Of a stretch of DNA of 64,000 nt, positions 49,280-61,580 are shown piece after piece. The position numbers were made by a program, and so were the translations under genes. Where the stretch lies: positions 56,498,514-56,562,513 of the forward strand of contig CM059557.1 in NCBI GenBank assembly GCA_030386875.1, read 5' to 3'. The notes under the pieces were generated by a model. That model did not search any database. It saw only the letters and a list, made by a program, of their open reading frames with translations, and was not told the DNA's origin. How positions within the stretch are numbered: position 1 is the first letter of the stretch; each line of letters opens with the position of its first letter. This DNA is from Morinoia aosen (Eukaryota > Arthropoda > Malacostraca > Amphipoda > Talitridae).

Positions 49280-50040
49280 TGAGATGCTCCGCAAGTTGAC
49301 AAAGAGTTTGTCATACATGCTTTAACAAGCAGAGATTATAAAGTGTGTAACAGCTGGGCTAGTTTTCATTCTGAGATGCTTAGAGTTAAACGCTTGCTAG
49401 TCAATAACAATTTCCCTAATACTCTGATTGACAAAACTGTTGCTAACTTTTTGAACCGAATCTTGAGCACTAACAATAGTCCTCAGCTTAATACACGTCA
49501 TTTTAGTATATTTTATGAAAATTAAATGCACAATAATTAAAAAATTAACAAACGAATCTTCAAGAACATTGTCAAAACCGGCGCTTAACCTGCAGGTAGA
49601 TCCAGATGCAGCAATTAAAGTTTGTGTGTATTACAAAAATCGTAAAATCAGTGATCTCTCAGTACGAAATAATATTTCCAGATCCAGGTTCAGTGACCTA
49701 GACAGAGCCAATGTAATACATCAATTTAAGTGTGAAAGAAGAGAATGCCAGTCTCTTAATAAATGTTACATTGGTATGACTAGGATGACCCTAAAATAAA
49801 AACTAACTGCGTGCAAATATAAAGGCCCTGGTTTTAATCATTTCTGTATTGATCATAGTTGTAAGTTCTCGAATGAAAATCTTCATTCAAACACAAAAAT
49901 TTTATATCATGTTGTCAAAAAAGAGCATATTCAAATAATAGAATCATTATATATTCACAAGCTTAATTCGGCCCCCAGCGATAATGCTAATGAATTCGTT
50001 GCTCTAAAGTCTAAACTATTCAATAGGACTGCAGCATAAA
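49280..50040 (+). pseudogene. Penelope-like retroelement remnant (RT end plus GIY-YIG endonuclease)
   Basis: LTSRDYKVCNSWASFHSEM then LLVNNNFPNTLIDKTVANFL resemble the RT-to-linker region of Penelope-like elements. VIHQFKC..NKCYIGMT (49,705-49,785) is the GIY-YIG nuclease core, followed by IIESLYIHKLN. A frame change near 49,500-49,520 and a TAA at 49,797-49,799 break the frame, and the 5' RT core is missing. Such elements encode RT and a GIY-YIG nuclease in one protein. Confidence 0.75.
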
Positions 50041-50254
50041 GGTTTGAGGCGTACGCTCGTTCGTCCATTTCGCTTGTGTCTCTGGTGCCATGAACAATTG
50101 AACATGTATACTGCAGTGCAATAAAGTCTGCTGGTGATCGATATTCTTACAATACAAAACTTACTCCTATTCAGTCGTCCCACAGTGTGATTGTCTGTAT
50201 TTTTATTGAGTCTGATTTTTCTTGAACTATTGATTGACATTTGCAAATGTCCAA

Positions 50255-50620
50255 AAGGTCGACGTTGTAGACAATCTGAGCAATCATTACGTGCTTACGC
50301 CCCTTAGGGCTGTACAACTATTGTATCTATGGGAATTAGCACTCTCAAGGGGAGAATGGGTTGCGACAGCTAGGCCTTATTGACAGCAACCCATTGGTTG
50401 CTGACAGCTAGGTAGGCCTTATTTTTGTGGAAATATTTTTTTGTGATGTTAAAACTATATTTTTTCGATTCACTGCTATACTGTTTTTGAGCACCTACTA
50501 CTTTCTTCTTTAAGTTTATCCTGTCTCATGAACTGCTTTCTCAACTTACTGTTTCTTTGCACCTTGAGCATAGATTCCGCGTTCAGATGCAATATTTTCA
50601 AAGTAATGTCTAGGAAGACC
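50255..50620. repeat. Dispersed repeat shared with 57.5-58.6 and 63.3-64.0 kb
   Basis: GTCGACGTTGTAGACAA, CTTACGCCCCTTAGGG, ACTATTGTATCTATGG and CTCAAGGGGAGAATG recur in order in the two later copies. Confidence 0.7.
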
Positions 50621-50649
50621 AGCGTATTAATGTAACACGTGTAACTTCA

Positions 50650-52420
50650 CTTGAATTGTAACTTTACTATGACCTTAAATGCGTTTAAACTCTTGACGAA
50701 ATTCGTTCATTGTTGTCCATATAACGTTTACACAATCTGCTCCATCAATGGTCCCACAAAAAATAATAGGTTGATCAGTATTTCGATGGTAGGAAATCTC
50801 AAGTTCGTTTCTCGTAAATAAAAATCTTTTGCCTGGAATAAAGCCGTAAGATAAAGGTCGCCACCTACATTCGTCGCTTGGAGGAGCAGGCTCTGGTACT
50901 GTGTTGCATCAAACTCATTTTTTTCCTAAAAATTTAGCAATTATTCAGATCATCATCGATTAATTCAGCTTTACAAGTTGTCAGCTGTTTGTAAATCGTT
51001 TTCAGAAACAATTCCACTCAGCTCAGTATTGTTAATCTCAGCCAACGCGGGGAAGACCTAACATATGCTCCTGGTACGAAAATCCCTTCTGCGATGCTCC
51101 GCTACTGAAGAGTAACTACTGCATGATGTCAATCCAATGAACATTGATGTTCGTTGGATTGACATCTATATTGACAACTATATTTACACAGAGAGACGAA
51201 AGTCTGCATTCTAAAATCAGGAACCGATTTTCTGTTTGCTCGAATGTATCGTGCATAGTTTCACGAACAGAAAATTTGCTAAATTGTAATTTCAAATAAA
51301 GTTATAATTTTAAAGAAAAATATATGTTCACCGTGAAAAAATTCAAAATTTATCAAAGAATAAAGGCATGGTTATAAAAAATTACCGTATGAATAACATT
51401 TTGCCAGTGAAAACGGGTCGAAATCAAACTCTGCATGCTTTTCGCTGAAAAAATAACTCATATTGTTTACTTTCTACGTAACTTTGATTGTGGAACAAAG
51501 TAATTATAACTTTATACTTATAACTTTGTTTTCTTTGTGGAACTTTGTTATTTTAAATGTGGAACAAAAGTTGTCAAAATTTTCGCTCTCCAAGAAATGT
51601 TAGTAAATAATTCTCACTGTACGTACAAATTTGAACTACATAGTGCTCATTCATGCAGAGCTTTAATTAATTTAACGTGTTTCGTTCAGCATAAAGTAAC
51701 GAAAGGCTTCTATGAAATTGTTCTCGTTGTAGTTAACTGTAATAATCAGAAAAAAATTTATAATTAATCATGGGTAGACATTAAAATTTTGTATTGTTTG
51801 GCATGTTCGGGAACGGAGGGATCTGTTATAGAGAATAATTGAACTAAATACGTCCAACTGTAAACTTGATCAATTTTACTCTCTAATGTTGAGCAAAATT
51901 TTTGGCATCATCTTTCGTTTTTTCTGTAAACTGTTTTCTGGTGTTTTCTGTAAACTCGTGGAATAAATATGCGTTACGCGTTCACGCATCAATCAGTATC
52001 CTTTTTTTCAAGTGAATAATCGACTTTTCGTACAGTAAAAACCGTATCAGAAACGTATTAATAATTAATGATAAAATTTATTGAATTCCAGATTTGATGG
52101 AAAAGTTTGATCAAAAAGGTAATGAAAACTGCCCCCGCTATTATCTACAGACATGATATCAAATTTTAAAAATTGCCTAATGAGTTTAAAGTAAGCGAGA
52201 AAGTCAATCAGTATAACAAATGCAGCGAGGCATAAAAAAATATATATTCCATCGAGAGTGGAGTGTTCTTAACCAACGAGTTTAATACGAAAAAATGGTG
52301 ATGCCGAGCTATTAGATTAATCATGCTACTTAGATCACATTTCAATAATAACATCGACAGATGCAAAAATAACTGCACAGCGCTCAGCGTTATCGCGAAC
52401 TGGTGTTGGAGACAATTATA
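50650..52420. other. No gene recognised; one hairpin
   Basis: AT-rich. Contains a 42-bp near-perfect palindrome (51,125-51,166) and three AACTTTG-type repeats near 51,480-51,550. Confidence 0.5.
51125..51166. repeat. 42-bp near-perfect palindrome
   Basis: Two 20-bp arms (left GATGTCAATCCAATGAACAT) around a 2-base centre, with one mismatch. It could form a hairpin or cruciform. Confidence 0.9.
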
Positions 52421-52424
52421 ATGA

Positions 52425-52720
52425 AGGCATCTACGGATGCTTTATTTCCAATCAAGCCTGATACACATCACCTTGTACATTGGATTTTCAAATGCCTTAT
52501 AACTAGCGCCAGGACGCCATGACGCTTTCCCCCGGTCAAGACCGGTACCCATTTCAGACACCTGGGTAGAGTGGGGTATTGTGCTTGGAATTTTTCTCCT
52601 ATACCCAACAGAGAAAATCGCCACTGCCTGCGCCGAGATTCGATCCCGGGTCTCTGCCGCACGGCGGCAGAACCTCTAGCACATGGCTATGGCAGCACAA
52701 CTCTATTTTTAACTCTAAGA
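52425..52720 (-). mobile_element. tRNA-derived SINE, copy 3 (longest)
   Basis: On the minus strand a B-box-like GGGATCGAATCTCG (52,634-52,647) follows a tRNA-like head with CATGTGCTAGAGG. The shared body GTGTCTGAAATGGGTACCGG and tail up to GCATCCGTAGATGCC match the copy at 24.1 kb. Confidence 0.75.
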
Positions 52721-53159
52721 CAATGGCTTAGAGTTACGGTAGTGCCTCGAATACGACATCGCTAAACACTCTGAATAATGCAAACGAAGAAAAAGTGACG
52801 AAAGAGCTAAACTTTACAGAGGCCTTACATCAATTTATTTCTTGACCTGTGAACTAGGCACCAACCTGCTGCACTTACGTTACACCAGCACTGTATACCT
52901 CCACTCATGCGTCTTCAGCGTCGCTTGCCCAACTGGTTGTGGGTCCTTTGGTACGGAATGTTCCGCCCTGCACCGAGTGAAATAAGGCAGACAGGTTCCT
53001 GAGGCGGCAAATTTTCTCTTGCAGAGAACAATTTCAAGCAATAAACAGATGTTATTGTTTATAATTTGACCTACGCAAATGATCTGCATTATTTTTCGTT
53101 AAGTTTTTGCATGTTCACCAGAGGTGAATGGTAATTAGGGCTTACGGTGATGAATTTAT

Positions 53160-53400
53160 AAAAAAGAAAAGAAGAAAAACTGTTTGTTTCTGATAAAGAT
53201 TGTACAAAAAAGATGGTAAATCATTGGTTTTTAAAATATCTTAAAGTAAATACACTTAGCTGATAGACACACGTGAGTATTGTAATGCCCATGTCACTAG
53301 TCGAAAACAAATGATTGAGGGCAATGTATTCCTAATGTTGCTTAATCTAGATCCCATGACATATGTAACTGTAATTATAAGAAACCACACATTTTCATTC
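53160..53400. repeat. Dispersed repeat, second copy (partner at 48.9 kb)
   Basis: Shares the CCCATGTCACTAGTCGAAAA and GATTGAGGGCAATGTA blocks and an A/G-rich left edge with 48,889-49,130. Confidence 0.65.
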
Positions 53401-55002
53401 ACGATGCATTGTGTTTGAGGGGTGAAAAAACTTTTGACAGTTCACATGTACGTGACATAAAGCTTTAGTTGACATCAGAAAATAATAATTAGAATTGCTT
53501 GTTTTAGCAGATGTTCAAAAATTCTATTTAGAGCTAGCATGAAAAAATATATGCATGAGAATTACGAAAATTGCAAGTTTAGTTCAATGCAAGTTGCAAG
53601 TTCAACGTAACGGTCATTAGTTGATGAGCATCTAATATAAAAATGAATGGATGATCACCAAACAAATTTACATATTTTACCTGAATGCTTTATGGTAATA
53701 AAAAGATAATGAGTTAGATAACGTTGCAAGTTGAGAGTCAACAAAAAAAAGCGGTATCGCTAGTTTAGTACATACGTTTGAGCATACAGACATGTACATA
53801 TATAAACACATATACATGCACATACATGCCCGTATGCATACACTCATACATACCTAAGCATCTAGGCAATCATAATACATGTGTGTTCTACAAAAATGGT
53901 GTGCGATGTACTGAAATATAAGATAGTGAGCAAAGGAGGTTCGTTACAACTCTTTCAGCATGTGCTGAAGCTTTCAATTTCTAATGAAATGTTGTAAAGA
54001 TTTTTAACTAAATATTGTAACGAAAAGATCATTGGTTGATAAGCATCTTATTTATGATATGTGGGTGATCACATAACATATATATATTTTTTATAAATGT
54101 TTTACTGTAATGAAGTGAAAACATAGCGTGTATTCATAGACATATACATAAGAAAACATGTGTACAAATATCAGCGTAAACCAGTCAGAACAACCTAGTA
54201 TTTCAATCAAGGGATTCGGAGAAAATATGTTTTATCACGCCCCGAATTTATGATTTTTCCATGATAATAATAATAGCACAAAATACTCAACCTGAGTCAG
54301 AATCATGTATGGGATTGTTCTACAACGGTTCCCAAGACATGTGCAACATAATTGGAGAAATGTGTGAAATCAACAACCTGAGTGGGGTTGTCATAATATA
54401 CTCAAAAGCGTAAGAAATGATATGATAATTTGCACCACACAAACCTAATAAGAATATTTTTGGACGTGAATAGGAGAAGAAAACATGAATGTCCTGTAGG
54501 ACTTTCAAATTAAAGAAAGCCTCATTATCTACGAAATATGATGCAAAATATCTGTAATTGATAAACATACGTAGGTACCATGACGTCCATTTTGGTGCTT
54601 GTATACAAACGGAGAGAAAAGACATTATAATATATCCTATAGCTCGTTTATTTAGGTTGACCAGTGAATGTTAATTCATGAAAACAATAAAGATAACGAC
54701 CTTGGAGGGGCAAAAACCCCTATGACAGTTTATATGTACGTGACATATAAGCTTTGGATTTCATGACATAAGGGAATAATATCAGAATTGCTTGTTTCAG
54801 CTGATATTAAAAAATATCATTTTGAGTGAGCATGAAAGAATAAAAAAATGTGAGCTGACTGCCTAAAAGAGCACGTTTTAGCCCACACAGCAAGTTTAAA
54901 AGACAAATGCAAATGCAAATTGCTTGATTAGAAATCATGCAAACACTGTTGTGGGTAAACGTATGAATGTACGTACATATACATGAATGTATGCACATAT
55001 AT

Positions 55003-55033
<31 letters not shown>

Positions 55034-56300
55034 TGCCCAAAGATACCAGGATACAATTATGAAAATTACGAAAATTACAAGTTGTGTTTTTCCAATCGAA
55101 AAATGTAACATAACAGTCATCTAACGGTCTGTAACATAACGGTGTGACATAACGGTTATCTAACGGTCTGTAACATAACAGCGTAACATAACGGTCATCT
55201 AACGGGTCTGTAACATAACGGTGTGACATAACGGTCATCCAACGGTCTGTAACATAACGGTGTAACATAACGGTCATCCAACGGTCTGTAACATAACAGT
55301 GTAACATAAGGTTCATCTAACGGTCTGTAACATAACGGTGTAACATAACGGTCATCAGTTGATAAGTATCTTATTTAAACGTATATGGGTGATCACACAA
55401 AAAATTTATATTTTTTGTGAATGCTTTCCAATAATAAAGAGCGATGACGAGTTAGGTAATGTTACATGTTGAGAGTGAAAAAAAAACGGTATTTCTAGTT
55501 CAAATATTAGTTGTTAGTTTAGTGCACATATATATGCAAATGTGTACACATATACAGAAATACACGCACACACATATCTATATGCATGCACATAACACGC
55601 ACACATACACGTATACATACCTATGCATCTAGGCAGTCGTAATACACATGTGTTCTGCAAAAATGCTGTGTGATGTATTGAAATATCTATAGGATACTGA
55701 GCAGAAGAGATCCGTAACGACTCTTTCAGTATGTGTGCTGCAGCTTACAATTATTTCGAATTAAATATTGTAACATAAAGATTATTGGTTGATAAGCATA
55801 TTATTTATCATATATTGGTGATCACACAACAAATATATATTTTATTTATAAATGCTTTACAATAATAAAGTGAAAATGACGTGTTAGGTAGTGTTCCAAG
55901 TTGAGAATGAGAAAAAGGGTGGGATATATAGTTCATTTGTTAGTTGCTAGTCCAGTGCACACACATATATGCGCGCATATGCACAGACACATGCGCTCAT
56001 ATACCCATATACATGCACATACCACGCATACATACACACACACACAAGAAAGCATGTTTGCGGATATCAGCGTATAGGCGATCAAATCATAATACATACG
56101 CATACTATAAAACTGTTGTGCAAAGTGTTAAAATATAAGACAATGAACAAAGGAGATTCGTAAATACTTATTCAGAATGTTCTGTAGCTGATGATTTTCA
56201 AGCAAAGGAGATTATTAAGCAATGGAGATAATGAGCAAATGAGATTCGTCAATACTTTTTCAGTATGTTCTGTAACTAAGAATTTATGTTGAGACGCAAG
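53400..56300. repeat. 1.29-kb tandem duplication containing ~430-bp units
   Basis: GACAGTTYAYATGTACGTGAC at 53,436 recurs at 54,724, an offset of 1,288. Inside, a unit starting GTAAC...TTGGTTGATAAGCATC followed by GGTGATCACA occurs near 53,590, 54,015, 55,335 and 55,770. Each is followed by CATACA/TATG-rich simple sequence and a CATCTAGGCA block. Long frames here reflect repeats. Confidence 0.8.
55104..55356. repeat. 39-bp minisatellite
   Basis: About six and a half units of GTAACATAACGGTCATCTAA plus CGGTCTGTAACATAACGGT. The last unit runs directly into the ~430-bp unit's GTCATCAGTTGATAAG, so the array appears to have grown from that unit's start. Confidence 0.9.
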
Positions 56301-56349
56301 ATGACGAGATAATTTGATTTTAAATTCTCTCAGTGTTTATGGTAATTTG

Positions 56350-56730
56350 ATTCTATGGGAAAGTTTGTTCCTCAGTGAGGCGCCTGATATTGGCACCCTT
56401 CTGCTAAATGTCGGATGAACGATGGCCGGTTAAGACATTCTTGTTTCGGTTCGGCTTTAGGTTTGTGACAGTGGATGGATGGAAACGCACCATCTCAGCA
56501 TTGCTCTAAGGAAGATATAACGAGGAGAAAACGTATTGGGCCCTGTACACGAAACCTTTCTTGAAAGAGCCATTAGAACGGTAAAAATAAATTGGAATAT
56601 AATGCTCACAGAAATGATTCATTCAAAAGTTTATACATACTTCGGCTTTTGGATCTCTAAACTCTGTAATTTCATGAATATAACACTGACTGATGATAGC
56701 GACAGAGAACTTAAACGTCTTCATAAATAG
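56350..56730. repeat. Dispersed repeat, copy at 56.4 kb (partner at 36.4 kb)
   Basis: GAGGCGCCTGATATTGGC, GGATGAACGATGG and TTCGGTTCGGCTTTAGG align with the 36.4-kb copy. No intact coding sequence. Confidence 0.5.
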
Positions 56731-56789
56731 ATCAAGAGAACATGGAGGTAGATAAATTTAAGTAAATTTATAAGTTCAAAAAACTTGGT

Positions 56790-58600
56790 AATTTAGTTTC
56801 GGCGATTCAAGAAAACACTTTTATACAATAACCTATTCCCAAACATATAATTATAACGTAGCTAGGTTTATGAGCACTAACACAGAAACTCAATGTATAA
56901 AATAATCAATCTATTGACCATTAGAACACACCTTCATAAATATAAATGACTTCGAAAAATTTTCTTAATTGTTTGAACAAATAAACTCAAAAATTTAAAA
57001 GCATAAGTCAGCTTCAAACTCTGCAGTCCTCCAACAATCCAATTTCTATTTCTTCCCCATTTAAGGCCTGGCTATGCAAATATTGCCCACTGTGAGTATA
57101 TCTTTTATACACTTTAAAACTTTATCTAAAGCTAATAATAGTTGAACTACTATTATAAAATAAAATAGTAACACTCCAAAGTTTTGAGACCTGCTAATTG
57201 AATTTTTGAATTTTTCATGAAAAAAGATAGAAAAGAGAGACAGAAAGAAAGAAAGAAAAGAAAAAACAGTTTATTTCCAATAAAGTTGCTACAATAAATA
57301 TATGGCATTGCGTCTTAAAATTTCTATAAAAATATCCTTAATTGGTAAACATACATCGATATTATGATAGCTATATAAATAGTTGAACAAACTTTTGAGG
57401 GAAAAATAGCTTATGTGAGTGCTTAATTATATCGATAAGTGGTAAAAATTTGCTTGGGCTTTTGCAATATTAGGGAATCATTTTTAAAGGTAAAATCCGT
57501 GAATCTAAGTAGCTTTGCACATAAGACTAAACGTTTTAGACAATCAGAACTATCTTTATGTGCTTATTCGCCCCTTAGGGAGATATTACTATTATATCTA
57601 TTGGAATCAGCACTCTCAGGGGGAAAATATGAGATCCAGAGATGAGTGAAGTAAGTCCTGTCTTTCTCTTTGTTCAAAATAAATTGTTTTTTCTTGCAAT
57701 GCTCAGGACAACCTTTTTTTTAGGTTCACTGCTGTGCTGTTTTTCAGCTACTATAACAGTTTAATTTTTATCTTGTTTCACGAACTTTTTTCGCCACTTA
57801 CTGATTCTGTACACCTCGTGCATATATTCCTCGTTCTCCTTATTTCCACATTAAATTGAGCCTTCCTCTTCTCTCTCTTCGGAACGCCTTTTATCGTGCT
57901 CGCTCCAAAAGATATTTTTTAATATCTGCCGTTTTGAACTGGTAATTTTAAATATATTTTATCTAAAAACACTTCCAATATCACTCCCTGATGTTAAGAA
58001 AGTCAAAGCTTATGTGTCAATTACGTAGAAACTGTCACAAGTGTTCTCACCCTATTGACTTCATCATCTTTATATTTATTTTATTGCATTCACAAATAAA
58101 CATCATTACACTTCCACTAACTAGCTATGGGAGACTGTACATTTCTATTTTTTTCTCTGAGTCTTTTGTACGAGCATTGACATGGACCGTCATGGCACTC
58201 ATCTATGTAGATTTGTATATCCACTCAGACTTTCCATCTTGAAGCATTTCAAAAGGCGACGCAATTCATCTTATGTATTAACTTTATAGAACATCATTGT
58301 TTCACTTTCTGATTCCTGTCCAGAAATGTTATTGCTAGTCTTGTGTGGCAATTTGATGTTTCTTACGGTCGTGAGCATATTATGGCAACGCTATTCAGGT
58401 AGTTGACTTTCCGTACTGTTCCAGCTATGTTGCAAATGTTATGGACAGCACTGTGCAACAATCCTCTTGTTTTTGATACAGGCGAACTCTTTTGTGCCAA
58501 TACTGCTAGAGCAGGAAATATAAATTTGTGCTGTGGTAAAATATCTTATTCTCTCCGACCTCGTTATTTGGCATACTGTATAGTTGATACGTAAGAATGA
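56790..58600. repeat. Segmental duplication, copy 1 (without LINE insertion)
   Basis: Matches 59,220-59,573 and then 63,049-64,000 in order: GACCATTAGAACA, CAAAAATTTRRAAGCA, CATTTAAGGCCTGGCT, AAAATAAAATAGTAACAC, CAGTTTATTTCC, CCTTAATTGGTAAACA, CCAAAAGATATTTTTTAATA. It holds a (GAAA)n run at 57,236-57,262 that copy 2 lacks. Confidence 0.85.
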
Positions 58601-58814
58601 AAAATTGTCCCGAATGTCGACCTTATAGCCTAAGGCGCAAAATGATTCAAATCTGCCTATTTTGATTTCAACATTGGTCTTGATTTATCTTGATTTCTCT
58701 GTAGTTATCTCCGCCGTGTTGATTTGCTGAAGTCACTCGATCTTCTTCTCAAACTTCTGTAGGTTTCTCGTCGAATACTATATCTTCTTGACTTCTCAAT
58801 TATATCCTCTTAAC

Positions 58815-59010
58815 TTCGTGGGTCCGTCAACTCACTGGCCACCAAATATACGGGCAGAGGTTAGGGAAACGCTGGAAAACTGCGACGTTTATTGGTAGCG
58901 ATGTTGTTACAGGACGGGATGCGGACCAAATGCGCGGGCCCCAACGAGCTCACCGCTTATAAGACCTCTGAGGTGCTTAGGGTAGGGGGGGCGAGAGTAT
59001 GCGCGCGTGC
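58815..59010 (-). mobile_element. Possible solo LTR fragment
   Basis: On the minus strand a GC-rich block has a TATA-like CTTATAAGC (about 58,957-58,965), an AATAAA about 60-70 bp downstream (58,889-58,894) and then TTTGGTGGCCAGTGAG. This resembles an LTR promoter, its polyadenylation signal and a primer-binding-site-like sequence. No partner LTR or internal region was found. Confidence 0.3.
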
Positions 59011-59034
59011 ACATGGGGAAATTGTAGAAGTTAC

Positions 59035-59170
59035 TCCTGTAAATTCGAGGCCTATATATTAGATAAACATCTGACATTCAATGAGCATATTGCAAATGTA
59101 AGTACTAAATTATCAAAATGCGCTGGAACCCTTAATAAAGGAAAAAATGTATTGCCCGAAAAAGCTGTAA
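59035..59170 (+). pseudogene. LINE reverse transcriptase fragment, opposite strand
   Basis: Encodes ILDKHLTFNEHIANVSTKLS and LNKGKNVLPE, matching the region after the catalytic motifs of the two larger elements (IIDKHLTFKEHIAHISSKLS). It is a short, diverged relic on the plus strand. Confidence 0.8.
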
Positions 59171-60130
59171 AAATATATAATATTTTGAATATTTGAGGTT
59201 ATAATTTCAATATGAGTTAAAAAATAGTTATTCAGTTTTGACGACTCAAGATAACACTTTATATTGTAACCTATCTCAAGCATGATGTTAAACAAATAAT
59301 AACGTTATAATAATAATATTATAACGTGGCTTAGTGTATGAACCCTTGTATGGACAGCCAAGGTATAAAATGATCAATCAATTGACCATTAGAACATACC
59401 TTCATAAATATAAATATCTTCGAAGAATTTGTTGAATTATTTAATTAAACAAATAAGCTCAAAAATTTGGAAGCAATAGTCAGCTTTCAACTCTGCAGTC
59501 CCCCAACAATTCAATTTTCTATTTCTTCCTCATTTAAGGCCTGGCTTCCTCATTTAAGGCCTAGCTACTATTAAACAATTTTTAAACAATTTAAACAATT
59601 TATTTACCACAGGTGATACAGAGATAAAATGTTTCTTAAGTCTAGTAAAATGGTCAAATTTGAGTATAGCTACCTGTGGGCCCGAAGAAGTTCAGTGACT
59701 TCTAGGGCATCCTACCATCAAGGTTAGTCTTAGGAGTACAATAATGTTTAACCTAATTCACTTAAACTAGAGACGCATTAGACTGATCAATGAGATAAGT
59801 AACTCGAAATTAGATACTTCATTTCACAATATAGTTCATATGGACTAGATTTAACAGTATATTCGACAAACGATTCAAGAACAGACTGAAGATCGGCGAA
59901 ATTAATCAAGGCGAATTACATTATTAGGACCAGTTATGTAGGGGACAAGGTTTGACTCTGTGATCTTACACGACTAGTAATCTGATAGGAAGTGAGACTC
60001 AAGACTTTTTTTGAATACCTTATAAGAATTACTTTCACGGATCTCCGCAGGTATTGAGTTCCAAGTTTTAGTTCCAACGAAGAGGATACTGTGTTGTGAC
60101 CGAGCCTTTGACTAATAAGGAAGCATGAAT

Positions 60131-61555
60131 TTACTTACTTCTATTTCGGGTTAAATGGTCGTGATGACCAGTTTGCGTAGTTAATAGTTGTTTTAAACTA
60201 TTGTCGCCATCATTTGTGAATGTTTTGTAAATGAAATTGCAAATGGAGATTTTGTAGAGATCCGAGAGCTTAAGTATTCGTAAATTTTTGAATGAGTCAT
60301 TTGTGTGAGCATTATATTCTAGATTCTTTACCGCTCTTATGGCTCTTTTTTGCAGGGTAAAAATTTTGTTGGTTTTATTTTTATCAGTTCCGTGCCATGC
60401 TTCTATTCCGTATTGCAAGTATGGTGAAATGAGCGTTCGGTAGAGCATTTGTAAGGCTGTTTCAGGCAGGAAATTCTTAACTTTATTTAGGATTCCGATA
60501 GATTTTGATAATTTAGAACTAATATGAGCGATGTGCTCTTTAAAGGTTAGATGTTTGTCTATTATGATGCCGAGGAATTTACTTGAGTTGGTTTCTTTGA
60601 TTTCACCTTCGCCAATTTGAATGCGTGGGAGAGATATATTTTTCTTATATGAGAATGTAATATATTTTGTTTTATCGATATTAAGGCTTATTTTATTAGC
60701 TTTAAGCCACAATGAAACCTTATGAAGTTCATTATTTATACGCTCCGCCATCCTAGCGGGATTTTGGTCTGAAAGGACCGCAGAAAGGGAACTGTCATCG
60801 GCAAAAAGTATGAATTTGAAGAATGATGTAGATTTAATGATATCATTGATAAAAATTAGAAATAGGAGAGGCCCAAGGACAGATCCTTGTGGAACCCCAT
60901 GGCTAATTGTCTGTGGGTCTGATTTTGCGTCGTCAATGACAACGTATTGTTTCCGATTTGCTAAGTATGATCTAAACCAATCATGGGCAGCCCCTCGAAT
61001 GCCATAACAATGTAGTTTCGAGAGTAATACGTTATGGTCCACACAATCGAATGCTTTTCGAAAGTCAAGAAATACGGAGAAAACAAGCTTTCCTTCATCT
61101 ATATTAGAATAAAGGTATTGCAAATGATTTAATACAGCTTGTGTCGTAGATTTCTTAGAACGAAAACCGTATTGTTTGTCGTAGAGGAAAGATTTTTGTT
61201 CAAAATACGGATACACTTTTTTATACACAATTTTCTCGAATATTTTGCTAATAATTGGTGGTACAGAGATAGGTCTATAATTGTTAATGCAGTTTTTATC
61301 ACCATTTTTAAAAATAGGGGTGACTCTCGCAATTTTGAAAGAGTTGGGGAAGATACCTTGAGAAAGGGATTGGTTGACAATATAAGATATGCACGGTGCT
61401 ATTATATCAGCTATAGCCTTAAAAACTTTAGCCGAAAAATTTTTCAATCCACTTGATTTATTTTTCAAGTTGTTTATGCACGTAATTACATCGGAGGGAT
61501 TAGTTGGCGTGAAAAAGAAAGAGTTAGGTTCACGGACATGGTCCATGTATTGCAA
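60131..61555 (-). pseudogene. LINE ORF, C-terminal part: reverse transcriptase
   Basis: 474 open codons in a frame shifted from the endonuclease part. Motifs: NNYRPISVPP (91-100), VFLDFRKAFD (161-170), HGVPQGSVLGP (219-229) and FADDS (251-255). It ends early at 60,131 where a four-base tandem duplication (AAGTAAGTAAAT) changes the frame. The truncated element at 17.6 kb continues through this point, so about 55 C-terminal residues are lost here. Confidence 0.92.
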
Positions 61556-61580
61556 GTGGTCTCTGGGTTCACTGAAGACA

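Noticed and set aside
52880..53089. 69-codon minus-strand ORF as an exon
   Set aside because: Open and moderately GC-rich, but without a convincing splice pair or recognisable protein.
54807..55316. 169-codon minus-strand ORF with repeated peptide
   Set aside because: It lies across the 39-bp minisatellite and a CA/TA run; the repeated peptide follows from the DNA repeat (39 is divisible by 3).
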